This document shows positions 58,700-64,000 of a stretch of 64,000 bases of DNA, one piece after another; within the stretch, counting starts at the first letter, position 1; every line of letters starts with the position of its first letter. The notes below the pieces were generated by a model that saw only the letters and a list, made by a program, of their open reading frames with translations, had not been told where the DNA came from and made no database searches. Origin of the DNA: Medicago truncatula (lineage: Eukaryota > Streptophyta > Magnoliopsida > Fabales > Fabaceae); contig NC_053044.1 of the NCBI RefSeq assembly GCF_003473485.1, positions 55,406,091 to 55,470,090 on the forward strand, in the 5' to 3' direction. The position numbers were made by a program, and so were the translations under genes.

Positions 58700-60110
58700 A
58701 AAGAATGCTTGGAAGAATCTAATCTTGTTGAACCGACCAAATCATGTTATATTACTTTTTTTCCAATTCAATTTTCATAATCTAATTCTTGTTGGACTTT
58801 TATTTGTTGCTACCTGCCAATAGACCATAGTTTCTCTAGTTGCTCACGGGTCGCTATAGTCTATATGGTTCGGTAGTTACCATAATACAAGGTCACAAAG
58901 TGAAGTTATTAGTGTACTACTAGATATTATAAGTAAAAATTAACAAGATAAACTTATTAATAAATTGTTTAGTCAGTATTATTATTAAGATTTAATTTGT
59001 ATATATTGAGGATGCAAACCTTTTCAAACACGCATCTAATTAAATTAATTAAATCTTTTTTTTTTTTTGACAAAATAATTTTGTTGCAGTTGTCCCCAAA
59101 ATTACATGTACAAATAGTTGTCTCCCAAAAATCTAAATATCCCTTATGTTAGTTTTAAACATATGCGCTCAACTAAATAATATATGTGAAAATATTGATA
59201 GTAAAAGACTAATATATCTAAGGGTGTTAACATGTATGGGTAACCTGTTCAACCCAATTACTCTATCCGAATCAACCCGCATTTAAGCGAGCATGCTCAA
59301 GTTTGGGTCTAATCCGAGCCAACCCATTCAAACCATAATAGTTTAGTTCAGGTAATGCTTTTATGATTTCAAACCCAAGAACATGCGAACTCAATCCGTT
59401 CAAAAAAAATTGTTAAATTTTTTATTTTGTATAATATAGTTTTAAGTCTTTTATACCTTAATTTTGATGTTTTTCAAATAAATTCAAGTGTTAGCATTTT
59501 TAATACCAAAAATTAATTTAGATATTAGAATTTTTATAAAATAGAATGTCATTTTATTATATTTTCTATTTGGAATGTTTTTTTAAAAAGTATTTAGTGA
59601 CCAATTGATCCAACCCAAACCAACTAGAATTGATCGGATTTGCTCGAAACTGGCCAGCCCAATCTGTGTTAAAATTTCATTTTTTTTTTTTTTTTTTTGG
59701 AGAGTTCTCTATTTTCTGTGGGATTAAAATTGATGTTAAGCGAATTTCCAATAATAGTAATGCCGCACTTACTCATTGCAATTGCAGTTACAACGAAAAA
59801 GGTAGGCGCTTTTTATTCACCAATGCAATAACTAATTTCAGTAATGGATTTTTCTTTTCTCTCCTTCTGTGTGCTAAACCCACGGTCATCTAATTATTAG
59901 TCTTTTTTTTTTTTTTTGGTAGTGCTCTAATTATTATTAGTCTTCCATTGTGATCAATTTTCCTAGAAATAATAAGGAAAAAAAGTTGTAAAATGGTGAC
60001 TAAAACTCAGTCGGATGTTGCTAGTTGTAGAGTAGTGAAAGTTGGCATCTAATCTAATATCATTAAGAGCAACTAATTCGTGTTTGAAAAACCGCACACG
60101 TTAAATATTT
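58700..60110. other. Intergenic with a dispersed repeat
   Basis: Around 59222-59660 there is a CCCAACCC/AACCCATTC-rich repeat (GGGTAACCTGTTCAACCCAA near 59239; GATCCAACCCAAACCAACTA near 59607), of the sort common in legume intergenic DNA. T runs lie at 59057-59068, 59681-59698 and 59906-59919. No gene. Confidence 0.4.
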
Positions 60111-60509
60111 GGGAACTTCTACGGTACACCTCACAAATTGGGGTGTACCGGTACTCCTTGCTTCATAAATTGATAAATTTATGATTATTTTAGGAAGTAA
60201 AGAGCTATTTGTCAAGGTTATCCTTTAGAAAACATCATTTCATAAGAAGAAAAACATAATTTCATTGTTTATAAGAATCATATTAAATTTTTAACATTAC
60301 TCATAAAAAATAATCAATAATCTTCATTATGAGTAATAAAAATTCAAAAAAATTAAATTTTATTTCGTCGACACTTTTGATAAATAAGATTTAATTTTTA
60401 TAATTGTAAATGATAGATTTCTTCAAAAAAAATAACTCATTTAATTAATAATTTAACAATTTAGTGTATCGGTACACTCAAATATTTGAGTGTACCATAG
60501 AATTTGCCT
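60111..60509. mobile_element. hAT-like non-autonomous element, family C copy 2
   Basis: 399 bp from GGGAACTTCTACGGTACACC to CATAGAATTTGCC, flanked by AAATATTT (60103-60110 and 60510-60517), an 8-bp duplication. Collinear with 26038-26439. Confidence 0.75.
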
Positions 60510-60593
60510 AAATATTTATGCTTATATTCAAACATCTTTAATGAACACACACATGAAGAGAGCACTCACTTAATTAATAGTTACTCCCTCCGT

Positions 60594-60877
60594 CCCTAAT
60601 TATAAGACCCTTTTGTTAAAATCACGGGAATTAAGAAAACGGATATTTGTATTAAAGTTGTTTGTAATCACTATTGTTTTTACAATTTTATCCTTAAGAG
60701 AGAGAGTTTGTTTATGTTTTCCATATGCTACTTATTGCTGATTGAAGAAAAAGATGTATAATAAATAGGGGCATGTATGTAAAGAAGTAATTAATGTAGT
60801 TGGAAATAACAAAGGGGTCTTATAAAAAGGGACAAAAAAAATTCTCAAAAGAGTCTTATAATTAGGGACAGAGGAAG
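60594..60877. mobile_element. Stowaway-like MITE, family B copy 2
   Basis: 284 bp, with ends CTCCCTCCGTCCCTAATTAT and ATAATTAGGGACAGAGGAAG, between TA dinucleotides (60592-60593, 60878-60879). Opposite in orientation to the copy at 46092. Confidence 0.85.
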
Positions 60878-60879
60878 TA

Positions 60880-61080
60880 CATCTTACACAATAAATGATC
60901 ACCAACATCACATCCTCCTCTCTTTAGAATATCTCTAAATGAGCATTCAAACTTAAGGATACTTTAACTCGATCTTCACTAGTCCTCCTATTTTTAGGAA
61001 AGATAAATAACTTTCATTCATGAAAAATAGCATTAGTTATCACATATTATCAAGTAGTTTCACTCCATCTCCAATTAACT

Positions 61081-61118
<38 letters not shown>

Positions 61119-61867
61119 GGACAGGAATCAATTAACTTCTTGAAATATATCTCTTACATTTGCATCACTTGCATTAATATTTATTATTGTTTAGAAATTA
61201 AAATTAATTTCCAATAATTTTCAGCTACAAGTAGACCATGAACAGTTACACACTATCAAATAAATTTAGGTTTAAAAAGCATTTTCCAATGACAATCTAA
61301 ATCAAAACATTATTTCATGATTGATCATATCATAAAAGAAAATTAGAACATCGCGATAAAAAAAAGATACAAAAAAGTATGATTAATTACATATAATCCA
61401 AACAAAAGAGAGAATTAACTACTCATTGTTAGGATAGCTTTACACAATTGATAAGAATTGAGATGAAATGATATCAATACTTGAACACCCCATTCCTTTC
61501 TACAACTCTACTTTAATTCGCACATTTTTATTCTTCAAATGGAAGACATGAACTTTATTTATAGTGAGAGGGTAAGTGAGATTTCACCAAGTGAAATTGT
61601 AGTTCGCTTGACGAGCTGCATTTCTTCATTTTAAAGTAATCGCCGGTTGTTCTCAAGAGTCGCTAATTCACCTTGATTGTCCAAGTAAAATTATTACTTA
61701 GCTTAGCAAATTTTGCCCCCGAAACTCCCTAATTGTCCCCCTACTGTACCCCAATGCCGATGATTTAGGATTACATTCCTCTCAAGAAGTGTTGAACTCA
61801 ATAAAATAATTCTAATAGTCATTCTATAAACAAAATTAATTTTGAAAATCATCTCTACATACTACTA
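60880..61867. other. Intergenic; long T tract
   Basis: A run of about 36 T at 61083-61118 is the longest homopolymer in the window and may be the tail of a minus-strand retroposed insert or an assembly-sensitive tract. No gene. Confidence 0.5.
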
Positions 61868-62148
61868 CTCCCTCCGTCCCAAATTGTATGACGTTTTGGG
61901 CATTTCACACATATTAAGAAATGTAATTAATATTGTGTGGGAAAGAGATATTATGAGTTGTTTTACAAAATTATCCTCAATAAATGATATGGGAAAGATA
62001 AATGAAAGAATTGAAAGAAGAGGGAGTAATAAATAGTTAAGGATATAATAGGAAAAGTAATATTAATTTTTCATTGGTATTGTAAAGCGACATATAATTT
62101 GAGACAAATATTTTTTCTAAAGTGACATACAATTTGGGACGGAGGGAG
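61868..62148. mobile_element. Stowaway-like MITE, family A copy 3
   Basis: 281 bp between TA dinucleotides (61866-61867, 62149-62150), ends CTCCCTCCGTCCCAAA / TTTGGGACGGAGGGAG. Nearly identical to 41849-42129 and in the same orientation. Lies about 960 bp downstream of the second lyase gene. Confidence 0.9.
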
Positions 62149-63108
62149 TATATAACAAAAAATGTAACCAATTCAAGGTTTTAATGTGACTCGGCTTCCG
62201 ACAATCATTGTTTTTCTAGTTAATACAAAACAAATGTATAAAGGTTAAGAGAGCAATTATTTTCATAATTCTACACTATACACTATACGCAAATAACTAT
62301 CTTTTCCTTTTCACACACACAACCACTTTCTAATTTGATGATTCTTGGTTGTTCCTCTTGATCCTTTTATTTATTTATTATTATTTGCAAAAGGAACTTT
62401 TACATTTTCTTTCAATCACCACGGAGTATTTCACTTCGATTTTTCTTTCTTTTCCAAGATACAACAAGTTAATATTCTTTTATCTTATAAGCATTGGAGA
62501 TATTCACTGTCTTTCTTTTAGGTTTAGTGTTCTGAATCTGATTTATTAAAAAGAAAGAAAATTTTCCATTTAAAGCATAAAAGATTAACTCTCAAAATTG
62601 AAATAATTGTCTTGATCATGTCCATGAAACATACATAAAGCAACAAGTAGAGATATTAAAGCAAAATAAACCAGTGTACAAACAATGTCGACTCTCAAAT
62701 CATCTTATCCTATAGATGCACACAATTCACCATGCCAAGTCTAATGTGATTCCTGAAATGAACAATTTTCATGTAATAGAATAAAATATCACTTTGATTC
62801 ATACACATGATATCTTTCAAGTACAACTATAAAATTTGGCCTTAAAAATAGCAGCGAATATGTCACGATTTCACAAGTATTGCGATTTGTCTAACGATCA
62901 AATACTCAAATTATGGATTGATAATGATAAATAAAATAACACGGTACACATTTAACATGTTATAATCCAAAATAAATACAAGGTATTTTTCATTTGTAAT
63001 CTTTAATTGTCTTACAACGCAAGAAATCTTAAATCAGAAACATCATGACTCTTTACTTTCCTATTTCTTTGAATTTAATAGAAGAATATTATAAAACAGA
63101 AAAATTTC
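62149..63108. other. 3' flank of lyase 2
   Basis: AT-rich non-coding sequence following the stop codon of the second lyase (minus strand). Nothing else recognised. Confidence 0.5.
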
Positions 63109-64000
63109 TCAAATTTTCTTACTGAAACTAGAAGTAGCTGGACCTTCCAAACGAATATAATCATACATAATGGCCTGAAATGGAATATTGCCTCTAGCTT
63201 GTGTCAAAAAGATGGTATTATTATCTCCTTCAACAAGTAAAGAACCTGGTATGTTCACATTGTAAAGCCAATAAAGTCCATGAATTCCATGTCTAGCAAT
63301 TGAGTTATCCTTTCCTATCAACCCACTTGAAAATAAAGGGCGATTTGTTTTGGGATCATTGACTCGTACCTAAAATTGTTAATAGAGTTTTCATCAAACA
63401 TAAGGTAAGCTTTAAATCTTAATTACTTGGAAATTAAACTAATAGTTACAGATTTTAAATATCAAGTTAAAGATAAATTGGTTCAATTTGCTCTGTAAAA
63501 CCTAACAGGGAGTGAAATAAGAAGTTTTCTTAACATTAATCTAATACACAAAATGAATTTAGAAATGTTACCTGAAGTTCTGAATATGTAGCTGATGCCA
63601 AAGCCACTCGAAGTTTATAGCTACCTTTTCTGTTTACATTATCAAGGTTAAACTTGATTTGCCATGTGGTTCCTTGATATGTATTATCTTCTTTCTTCCT
63701 AAAATTGAGGAGGAAAATCAACTATAATGTAAAGTAGCAGATAATTAGTTGATAATGCAAAACCTTTATCTTTACCTGGTAACTTGAGCAAAGAACCAAT
63801 CTTTGGTGAAGTCACTAACACCGATTGTGTAGATCAAATCGTTGTCAGGGTATAGTTCTGCATATCTCTCCCATATACCATATTGCCTAAACCTGCAAAA
63901 TGCAAATTGTAATCACCTACAAAAATTATATAAATAGTCTTTGGTCAATATGCACTTCATTTACTTTGGCAATAAACATGGTCCATGCCATAGGGTCGGT
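63109..64000 (-). CDS. Rhamnogalacturonan endolyase 2 (PL4), 3' part only
   Basis: Three exons are inside the window: 63892-63776, 63698-63572, 63369-63109, giving the last 167 residues; the rest lies beyond 64000. The reading is FRQYGIWERYAELYP, DFTKDWFFAQVTR, KKEDNTYQGTTWQIKF, KGSYKLRVALASATYSELQ, VRVNDPKTNRPLFSSGLIGK, ARHGIHGLYWLYN and, at the end, DYIRLEGPATSSFSKKI. Exon lengths of 117 and 127 nt and intron phases are the same as in lyase 1; the last exon is 21 nt longer. This is the carbohydrate-binding-like C-terminal domain. The donor after SELQ is GT here, but GC in lyase 1. Same strand and family as lyase 1, so a tandem duplicate now separated by 10.9 kb that includes a MULE. Confidence 0.92.

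Noticed and set aside
61083-61118. 36-base T tract as a terminator or regulatory signal
   Set aside because: No gene ends there; more likely an old retroposon tail or slippage.

Overview
The window is plant nuclear DNA, almost certainly a dicot and most likely a legume. That placement is an inference from AT-rich introns, the repeat families and the protein flavour; no single marker settles it. Coding sequence is a small fraction, carried by widely spaced intron-rich genes. The space between them is filled with short non-autonomous DNA transposons, tRNA-derived SINEs, LINE tails and one large, apparently intact Mutator-like element (MULE).

Layout. 1-2.7 kb: a truncated Stowaway-like MITE, two adjacent PIF/Harbinger-like elements and a LINE tail. 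3.66-5.24 kb (-): a bHLH93/NFL-like transcription factor. 5.2-14 kb: gene-free, with SINEs, foldback elements, a palindrome array and a LINE tail split by a SINE. 14.2-18.7 kb (+): a histidine-phosphatase 'phosphoglycerate mutase-like' gene. 19.7-20.4 kb: a decayed plastid cemA copy. 20.6-24.6 kb (-): an ODR4-like membrane protein gene, tail to tail with the phosphatase. 25-32 kb: a gene fragment, an hAT-like element, an old Ty3/Gypsy gag remnant, a Harbinger-like element, a promoter duplication and a SINE with a 17-bp target duplication. 32.1-36.8 kb (+): an oligopeptide transporter (OPT). 37.9-38.2 kb (-): a small plant-specific protein. 38-48 kb: MITEs, a 1.36-kb TIR element with a gene-like core, tRNA-Asp(GUC), a palindrome cluster and a SINE. 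48.3-52.2 kb (-): a rhamnogalacturonan lyase gene. 52.93-58.69 kb: the MULE. 63.1 kb to the window end (-): the 3' part of a second rhamnogalacturonan lyase.

The strongest discovery is the MULE at 52932-58688. It has 151-bp terminal inverted repeats that differ at two positions by my reading, an 11-bp target duplication, and an uninterrupted four-exon FAR1-type transposase model of 790 residues. It also carries an RNase H-like ORF that looks acquired from a LINE or LINE-derived host gene. It lies 771 bp upstream of the first lyase start codon, between the two lyase genes. Other points worth checking are a GC-AG intron in one lyase but not its paralogue, a 22-bp A-tailed insertion with a 13-bp target duplication touching the OPT start codon, and two MITEs with perfect target duplications inside one OPT intron.

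The host genes are unrelated in function: a regulator, a phosphatase, a membrane protein, a peptide/metal transporter and cell-wall lyases. They do not form a pathway cluster. The only true family cluster is the lyase pair. All exon coordinates come from reading splice sites and frame by eye; frames close across every junction reported.
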